Assembly (NCBI GenBank): GCA_900314455.1
Contig: OMVI01000093.1
Coordinates: forward strand, 102,799 to 166,798
Reading direction: 5' to 3'
Source of the DNA: an uncultured Prevotella sp.
GTDB taxonomy: Bacteria > Bacteroidota > Bacteroidia > Bacteroidales > Bacteroidaceae
Length of the DNA: 64,000 nucleotides
Positions 1 to 7,846 of the stretch are shown here, one piece after another; the first letter of the stretch is position 1, and every line of letters starts with the position of its first letter. The notes beneath the pieces were generated by a model. That model had not been told where the DNA came from. It worked only from the letters and a program-made list of their open reading frames with translations, and ran no database searches. A program made the translations under genes and the position numbers.

Positions 1-217
1 TGGCAAGCAGCATCTTCCCTGCCCCATCGCCAATATCGGCAATAGCCGGGGTAACAAGACCGACAATGATGAGCGGGACCATAAACCCAAGGAACTGACT
101 GAAAATGCCGTTGAAGGTTATAAACGCGCGTACCAATCCGGCGGAAAAGATGTTGCCGGCAACTATTCCGAGTATGATTGCTATGATTATTAATGGTAGA
201 AGACCGATTTTCTTCAT
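1..217 (-). CDS. dicarboxylate/amino acid:cation symporter, N-terminal part (cut by window edge)
   Basis: Partial gene. The 72 visible residues begin MKKIGLLPLIIIAIILGIVAG and continue with a hydrophobic stretch ending in PLIIVGLVTPAIADIGDGAGK. This is the usual start of the sodium/proton:dicarboxylate symporter (SDF/DAACS) family, inner-membrane carriers for glutamate, aspartate or C4-dicarboxylates. The first helix and the conserved PLI..G...P.I.. segment are visible; the substrate-binding hairpins lie outside the window. The start at 217 follows a -7 box (TAACTTTG on the minus strand, 240-247). It diverges from rpsP. The substrate cannot be told from this part. Confidence 0.8.
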   Translation of the reverse strand, partial: MKKIGLLPLIIIAIILGIVAGNIFSAGLVRAFITFNGIFSQFLGFMVPLIIVGLVTPAIADIGDGAGKMLLA

Positions 218-239
218 GCGGATTCTGTTTTATCAGCTA

Positions 240-270
240 CAAAGTTACGACTTTTCCATTAAAAATCAAG
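240..270 (-). promoter_or_regulatory. Bacteroidetes-type promoter for the symporter
   Basis: On the minus strand the -7 element TAACTTTG lies at 247-240, with a TTG-containing -33 element at about 270-267, a 19-bp gap. The predicted transcript starts about 15 bases before the ATG at 217. Confidence 0.6.
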
Positions 271-308
271 AAATCAACAGATAAAAGGCAAAAAAGCGCT
301 TGGATTAG

Positions 309-340
309 TTTGTCCAATCAACAAAAAATCAGTACCTTTG
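309..340 (+). promoter_or_regulatory. Bacteroidetes-type promoter for rpsP
   Basis: TTTG (309-312) and TACCTTTG (333-340), 20 bp apart, match the -33/-7 consensus of the Bacteroidetes primary sigma factor. The implied leader before the rpsP ATG at 403 is about 55 nt. Confidence 0.7.
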
Positions 341-402
341 CAGCCGCTGTCACGAGATGGCAGCATAAAATTCAAACCTTATAAAAACATTTTAAAAGAT
401 TT

Positions 403-960
403 ATGGCAACAAAAATCAGATTACAGCGCGGTGGACGCAAGGGATACGCAGTGTATCGTATTGTCGTCGCTGACTCGCGCTCGCCACGTGATGGCAGATT
501 TATTGAGAAGCTTGGTACTTACAACCCTAACACCAATCCTTCAACAATAGATTTGAATTTTGACCGTGCTCTGTATTGGGTAGAGACAGGTGCTCAGCCA
601 ACCGATACAACACGCAATATCCTCAAGAACGAGGGCGTCTACATGATGAAGCACCTACGTGGTGGTGTCAAGAAGGGCGCATTCGATGAGGAAGCAGCCA
701 AGCAGAAGTTCGATGCCTGGAAGCAGGCTAAGGAGCAGAAGCTCAACGCTGTCGCACAGAAGGAAGCTGACGACCGCAAAGCTTTCGCTCAGAAGAACCT
801 CGAGCAGGAGAAGAAAGTCAACGAGGCTATTGCAAAGAAGATTGCCGATAAGAAGGCAGCTGAGGCTAAGGCAAAGGCTGAGGCTGAAGCAGCAAAGGCT
901 GCTGAGGCAGCTGAGCAGGCAGCTCCGGCTGCTGAGGGCGACGCTCCAGCAGAGGCTTAA
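403..960 (+). CDS. rpsP: 30S ribosomal protein S16 with long charged C-terminal extension
   Basis: Component of the small ribosomal subunit, needed for 30S assembly. Residues 1 to about 85 carry the S16 fold, starting [20 protein letters not shown] with the typical [23 protein letters not shown]16 is usually 80-90 residues, but this protein has 185. The extra ~100 residues are rich in Lys, Ala and Glu and look helical or coiled-coil, ending in an Ala/Glu tract. Extended S16 proteins are common in Bacteroidetes, so this is probably native. It is monocistronic between a promoter at 309-340 and a hairpin at 989-1036. The neighbours usual in other phyla (rimM, trmD, rplS) are absent. Confidence 0.97.
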   Translation: MATKIRLQRGGRKGYAVYRIVVADSRSPRDGRFIEKLGTYNPNTNPSTIDLNFDRALYWVETGAQPTDTTRNILKNEGVYMMKHLRGGVKKGAFDEEAAKQKFDAWKQAKEQKLNAVAQKEADDRKAFAQKNLEQEKKVNEAIAKKIADKKAAEAKAKAEAEAAKAAEAAEQAAPAAEGDAPAEA

Positions 961-988
961 TAAGGCCGCTTCGTTACAACAGAATAAC

Positions 989-1036
989 ATCCGTGGTATC
1001 AAGGAAATTCATATCCCTGGTATCACGGATGTTTTG
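989..1036 (+). terminator. rpsP terminator
   Basis: A near-perfect 16-bp stem (989-1004 with 1015-1030; ATCCGTG pairs with CACGGAT) closes a 10-nt loop and is followed by GTTTTGT. It lies 29 nt after the rpsP stop. Confidence 0.75.
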
Positions 1037-1057
1037 TATGTGCGCAAAATTATTTTT

Positions 1058-1205
1058 ACAGTTTTCCAACACCTATCCTTTTAGCTCGCAAAACCTCACC
1101 TTTTGCGTCCTCAAAGCTTATCTTTTGCAACCTGATACATAAGCTTTAGCAAGCCAAAACCTATGCTTTTGCGTGGGCTTTGACAATCAATGAGTTACAA
1201 GGACA
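1058..1205 (+). repeat. 148-nt interspersed element, copy 1 (four ~22-nt units)
   Basis: It begins ACAGTTTTCCAACAC and ends with TTGACAATCAA, a variable stretch, then CAAGGACA. The same ends, at exactly the same distance, occur at 21596-21743, and the two copies align by eye with no gaps. Between the ends lie a 17-nt spacer and four successive 22-24-nt units from about 1090. Each unit is built like AAAA-N4-6-CTTTTGC and is quasi-palindromic. It has no convincing reading frame. It sits between the rpsP terminator and the end of the DUF5686 gene. The rest of this gap (1206-1340) is AT-rich and shows nothing recognisable. Confidence 0.75.
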
Positions 1206-1340
1206 AAGTCTTAGAATTTGCAAAACGAAGAAATTTTACAAAAAATCCTCCTTAAATAAAGTTTACAACGGATTACTCGGATTACACGGAAAGTCTTTGA
1301 AAAATCATATAAATACTATTAAAAGAGATATAAAACAAAT

Positions 1341-1372
1341 ACGGCTGAATTCGAGATTTTGAATTCAGCCGT
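1341..1372 (-). terminator. terminator of the DUF5686 gene
   Basis: A perfect 12-bp stem, ACGGCTGAATTC (1341-1352) with its complement at 1361-1372, closes an 8-nt loop. On the minus strand it is followed by ATTTGTTTT. It starts 18 nt past the stop at 1390. Confidence 0.85.
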
Positions 1373-1389
1373 ATCTTTATAAATGTTCC

Positions 1390-3912
1390 TTAGAACGACA
1401 TCATGAAGTTGAAGCGGATGCCCCACTCGTCGACATCAGGCAGATGCTTGTAAGTCAGACGGCGGACGTAGTCGACTCCGAAGAACTTGAAGATGTTGTG
1501 AATGCCCACAATAGCCTCCCAATAAGGCTGGTTGGACATTACATGCGACTCCTCAGGAAGCTGGAAGAGCATGTTGTCGCCCTGATTATAGCGCGGGTCG
1601 TTCTTTTTTGTCAGGTGTCCCCACATTCCCTTTATGCCGATAAACTCACGCCACTTGAGTTTCTTGATAAGCGGAATGCGGTTGAAGAGCTTTCCGTTCA
1701 AGTCCCAAAGCACACTCCAATAAACATAGCGGTCGTTGAGGAACTCCATGTTGCGCATAAGGTTGAACGTCTCATCGTTAACTTCGGTGAAATAGGTAAG
1801 GCTTACCGGCGGCATGCAAAGCAACGGGAACGGAACCTTATTCCACTGAGCACGACCAATGGCATGAAGGCTGATGTAGCCCCACGAGCCCAGCCACTGA
1901 CGTTTGTACAGCTTCACCTCTGTGACGTTAGAGTTATAGTCACCTCCGAGGAAGCCTTTGACGCCCATCGTATGAGTGAGACTGAACTCCGGACTGTCGA
2001 GGTTCACCGGGTAACGGCGCTGCTTTGTGTTGATGTACGTCTGGTTTGGGGTAAAGCCAATGGTAGCGCTCAACTCCGAAGTGTGTATTCGTGTTGTCTC
2101 ACCGCCGTCAGAAAGACGAATGAAGTGAAGGTTGCCGGTAGGGCGGTCATTCTCTAACTTTATCGATGCAGCATAGTTTAGTCCCCAGTCGGTTTCATAC
2201 TTGAATTCCAACATGTGGCGACTGTAATAGTACATCTGCTTTACTTCCTGAGTACGGAACGACTCAAAGACGTTATCCTTATTGTTGGTAAGGTACTTGT
2301 CGGCAGGCGACATAAGGTCGTATTCATCATAGAGAGTCAAAGTACGGACAGGGAACTCAAACGGTGAGTTCTCTTTCTTGTTGAGCGACCATGTCAACTC
2401 CGAGCCATAATACCACTTGTGGCTGTCGGTTCCATAGGCTCCAAAGCCTTTCCAGAAGAAATGCGGATTGAGAGCCGCCATCGTTCTGCCACTCAGACGA
2501 AGACGATAGCCGTCGACGAAGTTGTGCGATATGATGGTGTTTACAGGTCCCACGTCGAATTTGCTGCGGTGGCCCGGCTTGCTTGTCTCAACAAAGTTCT
2601 CGGCAAACATCTTAAGGATAAGCTGTGCCCAGCCGAAGTTCTTACTCTTTGTAAGACGGTAAACGAAGTAGTCCATGTTGCTTTCACCACGTGTCAGCGG
2701 CATGGTTCGTGTATCTTCCCAGTATTCATCGCTTCGGATGCGTGCACTAGGCTCCTCTTTATGCGATGCCTTTCCTTTCAGCAATCGTGGAGGATTGTTG
2801 TTGGCAAAGGTGTAGTTTCCAATCGTAGTTTTTCTCGTTACGACGAGCTTCGGTATCAAAGCTATAAGCTTCATATCGGCAGTCATCTCGTCACGGTCGA
2901 GCACCCATTGTCCTCCCGGCAACTTTGAGAACGACTGTATGACTCGCATATTATCGACGAAGTTGACATCGCTCTTCTTCGGAAAGTCCAGTTCGCAGTA
3001 CTTCACCTGCACATCGCTGTCCTTTGTGATATACAGTTGACCCTTGAAACCGAAGTCCTGCTGGTTTGCCGGATAGAAAAGGACATGATAGCAGCTGTCG
3101 CCCTGAAACATGACGGAGTCCTGTATGAAATAATGGTAGAACGAAATTGCAGTCTTGCCGATAGGACTTGGGAACGGGTATTGCAACAGACGGATGTAGT
3201 CGTCGTTGATGTTGACGTCCTGGAAGACCTCCTTCAGCATTGTGTTCACCATTTCGCCGGTCTGGAATATCTTGTTGACACCGCTGCTGCGCTGTCCCTC
3301 AAGAACATCAAGCTCACGCTTAGGGTCACGGCGATAAATATGTTTGGTGACAGTCTCGTCGACAGTCAACGGCAGTATCAACTTCGTAGAGTCCATTGGT
3401 GAAGTCTCAACATGGTCGAGATACCAGGGCTTGCGCTTATGTTTCAATGTGTCGACATTGTCCTGCGACATCGTAATCTTCTGATACTTTTGATACTCAT
3501 AGTATGGCAGAAGATTGAGGTTTGTCTCTTTCTTATGCGCAATGACACGTTTCATGAGTTCCACTGCCGGGTTGTTCTTACGGTGGTAACGGCGGCGGTG
3601 GCCCTTGACCGTAACAACGGCGAGGTCGTTCTGCACAACCTTCAGCCTTATCTCAAAGTAGTTGTCGCCAGGGATGCTGACGGTTTGCTTCTCATAACCG
3701 ACACTACTTACTGTCATGTGTCTTCCGGGATTCTTAGGCAACGTGAAATTACCGTCGCCATCACAGGCAATATTAATCTTGCGGTCGTCGAGCCTTATGT
3801 TGGCATAGGGCACGCCGAAACCGTCATCCTTGTCAACAACCTTTCCTGTAGTCTGCGCGACTGCTGGGATTATTGCCAAGAGTGCAAAAAGCAATGATAG
3901 GATTTTTTTCAT
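1390..3912 (-). CDS. DUF5686 family outer-membrane protein with carboxypeptidase-regulatory-like N-terminus
   Basis: An 840-residue exported protein. Residues 1-19 are a signal peptide (MKKILSLLFALLAIIPAVAQ). The next ~85 residues form a carboxypeptidase-regulatory-like beta-sandwich (TGKVVDKDDGFGVPYANIRL through VVTVKGHRRR), as at the front of many Bacteroidetes outer-membrane receptors. The remainder matches the DUF5686 type, a predicted outer-membrane beta-barrel, and ends in aromatic/hydrophobic FNFMMSF as barrel proteins do. Its function is not established. The start codon overlaps the stop of the upstream remnant frame (ATGA on the minus strand, 3912-3909), so it was probably translationally coupled to the phosphatidyltransferase gene now reduced to a fragment. 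A strong terminator follows. Confidence 0.85.
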   Translation of the reverse strand: MKKILSLLFALLAIIPAVAQTTGKVVDKDDGFGVPYANIRLDDRKINIACDGDGNFTLPKNPGRHMTVSSVGYEKQTVSIPGDNYFEIRLKVVQNDLAVVTVKGHRRRYHRKNNPAVELMKRVIAHKKETNLNLLPYYEYQKYQKITMSQDNVDTLKHKRKPWYLDHVETSPMDSTKLILPLTVDETVTKHIYRRDPKRELDVLEGQRSSGVNKIFQTGEMVNTMLKEVFQDVNINDDYIRLLQYPFPSPIGKTAISFYHYFIQDSVMFQGDSCYHVLFYPANQQDFGFKGQLYITKDSDVQVKYCELDFPKKSDVNFVDNMRVIQSFSKLPGGQWVLDRDEMTADMKLIALIPKLVVTRKTTIGNYTFANNNPPRLLKGKASHKEEPSARIRSDEYWEDTRTMPLTRGESNMDYFVYRLTKSKNFGWAQLILKMFAENFVETSKPGHRSKFDVGPVNTIISHNFVDGYRLRLSGRTMAALNPHFFWKGFGAYGTDSHKWYYGSELTWSLNKKENSPFEFPVRTLTLYDEYDLMSPADKYLTNNKDNVFESFRTQEVKQMYYYSRHMLEFKYETDWGLNYAASIKLENDRPTGNLHFIRLSDGGETTRIHTSELSATIGFTPNQTYINTKQRRYPVNLDSPEFSLTHTMGVKGFLGGDYNSNVTEVKLYKRQWLGSWGYISLHAIGRAQWNKVPFPLLCMPPVSLTYFTEVNDETFNLMRNMEFLNDRYVYWSVLWDLNGKLFNRIPLIKKLKWREFIGIKGMWGHLTKKNDPRYNQGDNMLFQLPEESHVMSNQPYWEAIVGIHNIFKFFGVDYVRRLTYKHLPDVDEWGIRFNFMMSF

Positions 3913-4148
3913 CTTAAACTAGTCAGAACTTCATCACACAAACGCTCGTGACGCCGGTTCATGTAAAGGCATAGAGCCGTCATTATTATTATCTCGAATA
4001 CAAAGTAAGCCCACGGAAGGTCAAGGATGCAAAGCACATATAGAGCTATCGCGCGGGTGTTAAAAGTCAATATGTTCGCTAATGTCATTAAAGGCAGTGA
4101 CTTGCGGCGGAAGTCCTGCCTCAGTTCAGCCGGTATGTTTTCCGGGCA
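3909..4148 (-). pseudogene. C-terminal remnant, probably a CDP-alcohol phosphatidyltransferase
   Basis: This open frame of about 80 codons has no start codon of its own. It runs from about 4148 to a TGA at 3909 that overlaps the ATG of the DUF5686 gene. The product contains LTFNTRAIALYVLCILDLPW, then AYFVFEIIIMTALCLYMNRR and HERLCDEVLTSLR. It has two hydrophobic helices and a basic tail, as I recall for the C-terminus of Bacteroidetes CDP-alcohol phosphatidyltransferases near inositol phosphate synthase. It is in a different frame from the flippase-like gene (stop at 4121), and the two overlap at the seam. The simplest reading is a deletion that removed the flippase 3' part and the transferase 5' part. 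The coding character is clear; the family name is inference, and an assembly error is possible. Confidence 0.5.
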
Positions 4149-4714
4149 AGTACTATGCCAAGTCCTACGTTCACGTGTAGTTTTCCGGCAATGGCAAGCA
4201 ACGTGTACACGATTGCTGCTGTCAGCCAGAACCAGAAATGCGTGTAGATGTGCGTCATCGTGAAAAGCAGTACCGAGGATGTAGCCCTCTGCGTCCCTAC
4301 CCTCTCCTTCAGCTCCACAATTTTATATGGTTCGCTTCCGAGAAGGCCCATAGGCGTGAGACTGTTGAGCGCAAATCCGGTTATGCTCCACTTGTACATC
4401 GTTCCCAATCCGACGTTGCACGGTCCTTGTCCACACAGGATTATGAGCCATGCGTATGCACTGATGAGATAAAGCGGAGCCCACATCAACAACACCGCTA
4501 CTGGCAACCACCATGTGTTGAAGAGTATTTTCCGCAACTGTCCCCAGTCGACGTCAAATGAGAATATCATTATGACAATCGAGACGAGACCAAAGAGAAA
4601 CATAATCCTCTTGAAAATGGTCTCGCCTGATGGTCTTTTCTTATTCCTCTTCAAGCCTTCCCCGCCGGGAGACTTTTGATTAGCTTGGTAAACTTTATCT
4701 TCTTTTTCTGTCAT
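4121..4714 (-). CDS. truncated flippase-like membrane protein (lysylphosphatidylglycerol synthase TM-region family)
   Basis: 197 residues, against roughly 300-350 for this family. Residues 35-190 carry hydrophobic helices and the family-like motif FALNSLTPMGLLGSEPYKIV, followed by VGTQRATSSVLLFTMTHIYTHFWFWL. These resemble YbhN/AglD-type integral membrane proteins, and in Bacteroidetes a member lies near inositol-lipid genes. The frame stops at 4121 just after VGLGIVLAR, and a different gene's tail continues in another frame. The product therefore lacks its C-terminal helices and may be non-functional. Residues ~10-25 (QANQKSPGGEGLKRNKKRPS) are encoded by a copy of the GC-rich palindromic repeat at 4653-4677. 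The gene lies downstream of the inositol phosphate synthase gene on the same strand. Confidence 0.65.
   Translation of the reverse strand: MTEKEDKVYQANQKSPGGEGLKRNKKRPSGETIFKRIMFLFGLVSIVIMIFSFDVDWGQLRKILFNTWWLPVAVLLMWAPLYLISAYAWLIILCGQGPCNVGLGTMYKWSITGFALNSLTPMGLLGSEPYKIVELKERVGTQRATSSVLLFTMTHIYTHFWFWLTAAIVYTLLAIAGKLHVNVGLGIVLARKTYRLN
4653..4677 (-). repeat. GC-rich palindromic repeat inside the flippase-like reading frame
   Basis: On the plus strand AAGCCTTCCCC, a short GC centre and GGGAGACTTTT form an inverted repeat. It has the same design (RRCCTYCCC ... GGRAGGYY) as intergenic copies at 47618, 47721, 50055 and 50227. Here it encodes the KSPGGEG segment near the N-terminus. Confidence 0.5.
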
Positions 4715-4749
4715 TAACGAAATAGTAAATATCTACTTTGCATTTCAAA

Positions 4750-4780
4750 CGCCCTCCTTACGGGGGAAACTTGAAGGGGA
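4750..4780 (-). repeat. GC-rich palindromic repeat, intergenic copy
   Basis: CGCCCTCCTTACGGGGGAAA followed by CTTGAAGGGGA lies between the flippase-like gene and the inositol phosphate synthase gene. Read on the minus strand it resembles the other family members (TCCCC..CAAG..TCCCCC..AAGGAGGG). Confidence 0.5.
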
Positions 4781-4805
4781 ATTAATGCTACAATTATAAT
4801 ATGTA

Positions 4806-6113
4806 TTAGTCTATCGGCTCGTCTGCCTCATAACCACCCATCTCGCGGATAGCGTTCTTCAGCATGACATACTGCTCAAAGAGGTTGTTGACAGCCTCTT
4901 CGCCCTTGGTGTAGTCGTGCATAGGGCTCTTGAGGAAGAAGCTCAGGAAGCGCTGTATGCCATAGCGACCGGCACGAGCAGCGAGGTCCATGAGCAACGT
5001 AAGGTCGAGCAACAGAGGTGCGGCGAGGATAGAGTCGCGGCAGAGGAAGTTAATCTTTATCTGCATTGGATAGCCCATCCAACCGAAGATATCGATGTTG
5101 TCCCAACCTTCCTTGTTGTCGTTGCGTGGTGGATAATAGTTGATGCGAACCTTGTGATAGATGTTGCCATAAAGGTCCGGCTGGTCTTCCTTGCGGAGAA
5201 TTGTCTCCAACGTTGAGAGTTTGGAAACCTCCTTGGTGTGGAAGTTTGCCGGCTCATCGAGTACGAGACCGTCGCGGTTGCCGAGGATGTTTGTTGAGAA
5301 CCATCCTGCAAGACCGAGGTTGCGAACCTTGAGGATAGGAGCGAAGCCGCTCTTTACGAGTGTCTGGCCTGTCTTGAAGTCCTTACCTGCGATTGGCATC
5401 TTGGTCTTCTCAGCGAGTTCCCACATTGCCGGAATATCTACAGTAGTGTTAGGAGCACCCATGATGAAAGGAGCGCCTTCGGTGAGTGCTGCGTATGCGT
5501 AGCACATAGACGGTGCGATGTGCTCACGGTCGTCGTCCTTCATTGCCTTTTCGAGGGCTGCGAGGGTGCCATGGTACTGTTCGTTGTACGGAACATAAAT
5601 CTCTGTCGATGCTGCCCAAATAACTACGATACGGGCGCAGTTGTTCTGCTCCTTGAAGTTGCGTATGTCTTCCTTCAGAGCCTGTACCATATCCCAACGT
5701 GTCTTGCAATCCTTGACGTTGTCACCGTCGAGGCGCTTTGCGTAGTTGTGGTCGAAAGCTGCCTTCAAAGGCTTGATAGCCTCGAGCTCGTCGCGAACCG
5801 GCTCAATGTCCTTTGCCTTCAGCACTTCAGCATAAACAGCTGCCTGATATGCGTTCTGTGGATAGACATCCCATGTTCCGAATACTATGTCATCGAGTTT
5901 AGCAAGCGGAACGATGTCTTTGTAGTGTAGATACTTCTTGTCCTTGCCACTTCCTACACGAATCTTGTCGTACTGTGTCATTGAACCGATTGGCTTTGCG
6001 AGACCTTTGCGGGCCATCAGCACACCTGTCATGAAAGTAGTGGCAACGGCACCGCAGCCAACTACCATAATGCCCAGCTTTCCGTCAGCGGGCTTAACGT
6101 TTGTTTGTTTCAT
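4806..6113 (-). CDS. inositol-3-phosphate synthase (MIPS)
   Basis: Converts glucose 6-phosphate to 1D-myo-inositol 3-phosphate with NAD+, the first step of inositol-lipid synthesis (EC 5.5.1.4). The 435-residue protein opens with a Rossmann nucleotide-binding motif at about residue 14 (GIMVVGCGAVATTFMTGVLM). It has the family core GKDFKTGQTLVKSGFAPILK, RNLGLAGWFSTNILGNRDGL, and a basic/aromatic C-terminal half with a hydrophobic helix. Related genes in gut Bacteroidetes sit with phosphatidylinositol phosphate synthase genes. Here the downstream partner genes are damaged (3909-4714), so the fate of the inositol phosphate is unclear. The leader is about 170 nt long with a palindrome at 6236-6250. 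Confidence 0.93.
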   Translation of the reverse strand: MKQTNVKPADGKLGIMVVGCGAVATTFMTGVLMARKGLAKPIGSMTQYDKIRVGSGKDKKYLHYKDIVPLAKLDDIVFGTWDVYPQNAYQAAVYAEVLKAKDIEPVRDELEAIKPLKAAFDHNYAKRLDGDNVKDCKTRWDMVQALKEDIRNFKEQNNCARIVVIWAASTEIYVPYNEQYHGTLAALEKAMKDDDREHIAPSMCYAYAALTEGAPFIMGAPNTTVDIPAMWELAEKTKMPIAGKDFKTGQTLVKSGFAPILKVRNLGLAGWFSTNILGNRDGLVLDEPANFHTKEVSKLSTLETILRKEDQPDLYGNIYHKVRINYYPPRNDNKEGWDNIDIFGWMGYPMQIKINFLCRDSILAAPLLLDLTLLMDLAARAGRYGIQRFLSFFLKSPMHDYTKGEEAVNNLFEQYVMLKNAIREMGGYEADEPID

Positions 6114-6235
6114 TGGTTTTATGTGTTTTAGGATATTTCCCTTCTAAATAAATTAAACGTTTAATGATTCTTTCTTTTCTTTTTTTCGCTTTTCTAAACA
6201 GCCTATAACCCTCACGGTTTGTATGTTCTAAACAA

Positions 6236-6250
6236 TGAACATAATGTTCA
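6236..6250. promoter_or_regulatory. 15-bp palindrome in the MIPS leader, possible operator
   Basis: TGAACATAATGTTCA is a perfect palindrome around one central base. A third half-site ATGTTC lies just upstream at 6223-6228. It is placed between the -7 box at 6290-6297 and the MIPS start at 6113, about 40-50 bases into the predicted transcript. No regulator is identified. Confidence 0.4.
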
Positions 6251-6289
6251 TTTTAAGAAAACTGATGCAACACTTTGAGTTTTCATCTG

Positions 6290-6318
6290 CAAAGTTAATT
6301 CTTATTTTTTATGTACAA
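6290..6318 (-). promoter_or_regulatory. promoter for inositol-3-phosphate synthase
   Basis: On the minus strand, TAACTTTG lies at 6297-6290 with TTG at 6318-6316, 18 bp apart. The implied leader of about 170 nt is long for this window. Confidence 0.55.
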
Positions 6319-6345
6319 TACATTTGTGGTAACATTTAACAGCAT

Positions 6346-6723
6346 TTAAATTAATTCATAGCTACTTTTAACGACCTCCTCTCGCGTCCCATCGTTAACA
6401 AGGTCGTTGTTTGCCTGAGCGACTTCCTCGCTAGCTTGGGCTCCTTTCTCCAAAGCATTGACTTCTGGCGCCGAAAGATAGACTAAGGTATCGCCTTTAT
6501 GAACACGGTCGCCTTCATGGACACAAAGCTTAACGACACGGCTTGCAACCTTAGTTGCCACACGATAGTCGGTAGTTTCGACCTGCCCCTGAATAGTAGG
6601 CTCATGTTCAGGAATGAACAAACCTATAATAATGGTAACAGCAATAATAAAGAGAAGGATTATTGCCGTGAGCAACACATTATTGTGGAAGATTATTTGA
6701 AATACTCTTTTCGTTTTCATCAC
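6346..6723 (-). pseudogene. truncated HlyD/EmrA-type membrane fusion protein
   Basis: 125 residues, where the family normally has 300-350. Residues 17-37 form the N-terminal inner-membrane anchor. Residues ~42-90 carry the start of the biotinyl-lipoyl-like domain (GQVETTDYRVATKVASRVVK, EGDRVHKGDTLVYLSAPEV). Residues ~91-125 begin the helical hairpin and stop abruptly after NDGTREEVVKSSYELI, where homologues continue with the rest of the hairpin. No coding sequence resumes before the MIPS promoter, and the ABC or MFS partners normally found downstream are missing. It is a remnant of a tripartite efflux/secretion operon, with the AraC-type regulator at 6902 facing it. Confidence 0.75.
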
Positions 6724-6901
6724 TTTTTCATTTTACGATTGCAAATTTCGCATTTTATACGGGCATATTGGTGTTTTAAACTTCTTTCTGATTGAAAGAA
6801 ATCGGAAGGCTTGACGTTTTTAGATAATTATTAAGAAGTTTACAACACTGATATTGTAGAATTTTTCCGAAATTTGCAGTCGTAAACAAAACACAGAGGC
6901 A

Positions 6902-7792
6902 ATGAAAAACAATCAAATTGAACTCAAAGAGCTGAACCTTGAAGATTTGAACAACAAGGATTCTCTCGTCGATTACTACGATGGTGATGTAGCAATCATC
7001 GACAACATCAGTAACCTTACAGATGTTGCGCCCATCTATGCCAAGATGAACTTTATAATATTGTGCACCAAAGGACGTATTCAATTCAACATCAACGACC
7101 AACCATTGATGCTAACAGAACAGCAATGCCTGTTGAGTGCGCCTTTCGTCATATTGGACAATTACCTGTTCAGTCCTGACTTCGAGTGCACAATACTCTG
7201 CCTAAGCGATGACCTCATACATGCCATGCTTGGCGACCAAGTGAATATTTGGAATCTTTCCGTCCACAACCAACGTACAAACATCATCCAACTCCCAGAG
7301 GAAGACCAGCAGCAGTTGGTTTATTATTATGAGCTTATAAAATTCAAGATGGAGCATCAACAGCGTCGCAACAGTACATTTATACTACAAACCATCATTC
7401 AGGCGATGCTTCTTGACTTGCTCACGCTCATTGAAAGCAAGGATGAGTCAAACGCTCCGACACCAGCATCTCACGGCAAGACTATATTCGACGACTTTCT
7501 GAACCTTCTTGCTTCTAAAGAGATTAAGCACCTGCCTGTTGATTCGTATGCATCAGAATTGAACATTACGCCAAAGTACCTTACTATGCTATGCACAAAA
7601 TATAGCGGACGCCCTGCTTCCGACTGGATAGCCCAGTACACGAAGGAGGATATCCGCTACAATCTGATGCACACTCAACTTTCAATAAAGGAGATTAGCT
7701 CTAAGCTAGGATTCCCTAATATATCATTCTTCGGCAGTTATGTTCGCCGGTTGTTCGGGGTTTCGCCTACTCAGCTCAGGAAGAGAGTATGA
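6902..7792 (+). CDS. AraC family transcriptional regulator
   Basis: A 296-residue DNA-binding regulator. Residues ~1-160 are a cupin-like sensor domain (NFIILCTKGRIQFNINDQPL typifies the fold). Residues ~200-296 hold two helix-turn-helix motifs of the AraC/XylS type: one around VDSYASELNITPKYLTMLC, and the second around LSIKEISSKLGFPNISFFGS followed by YVRRLFGVSPTQLRKRV. It diverges from the truncated HlyD gene. Genes of this arrangement often control the neighbouring efflux operon, so its original target may be lost. The effector is unknown. Confidence 0.92.
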   Translation: MKNNQIELKELNLEDLNNKDSLVDYYDGDVAIIDNISNLTDVAPIYAKMNFIILCTKGRIQFNINDQPLMLTEQQCLLSAPFVILDNYLFSPDFECTILCLSDDLIHAMLGDQVNIWNLSVHNQRTNIIQLPEEDQQQLVYYYELIKFKMEHQQRRNSTFILQTIIQAMLLDLLTLIESKDESNAPTPASHGKTIFDDFLNLLASKEIKHLPVDSYASELNITPKYLTMLCTKYSGRPASDWIAQYTKEDIRYNLMHTQLSIKEISSKLGFPNISFFGSYVRRLFGVSPTQLRKRV

Positions 7793-7846
7793 AGCGGTAG
7801 GTGAAGAAATGCGGTTATGGGTGATACTAGGGAGCGACCTACTTCC

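Noticed and set aside
1180-1362. 60-codon open frame in the gap before the DUF5686 gene
   Set aside because: It overlaps the end of the 148-nt element and a terminator stem, is AT-rich with no family resemblance, and has no ribosome-binding site.
1444-3897. Long plus-strand frames (237, 169, 121 and 161 codons) opposite the DUF5686 gene
   Set aside because: They are shadows of a well-supported 840-residue protein; their products have no recognisable signal or domain.
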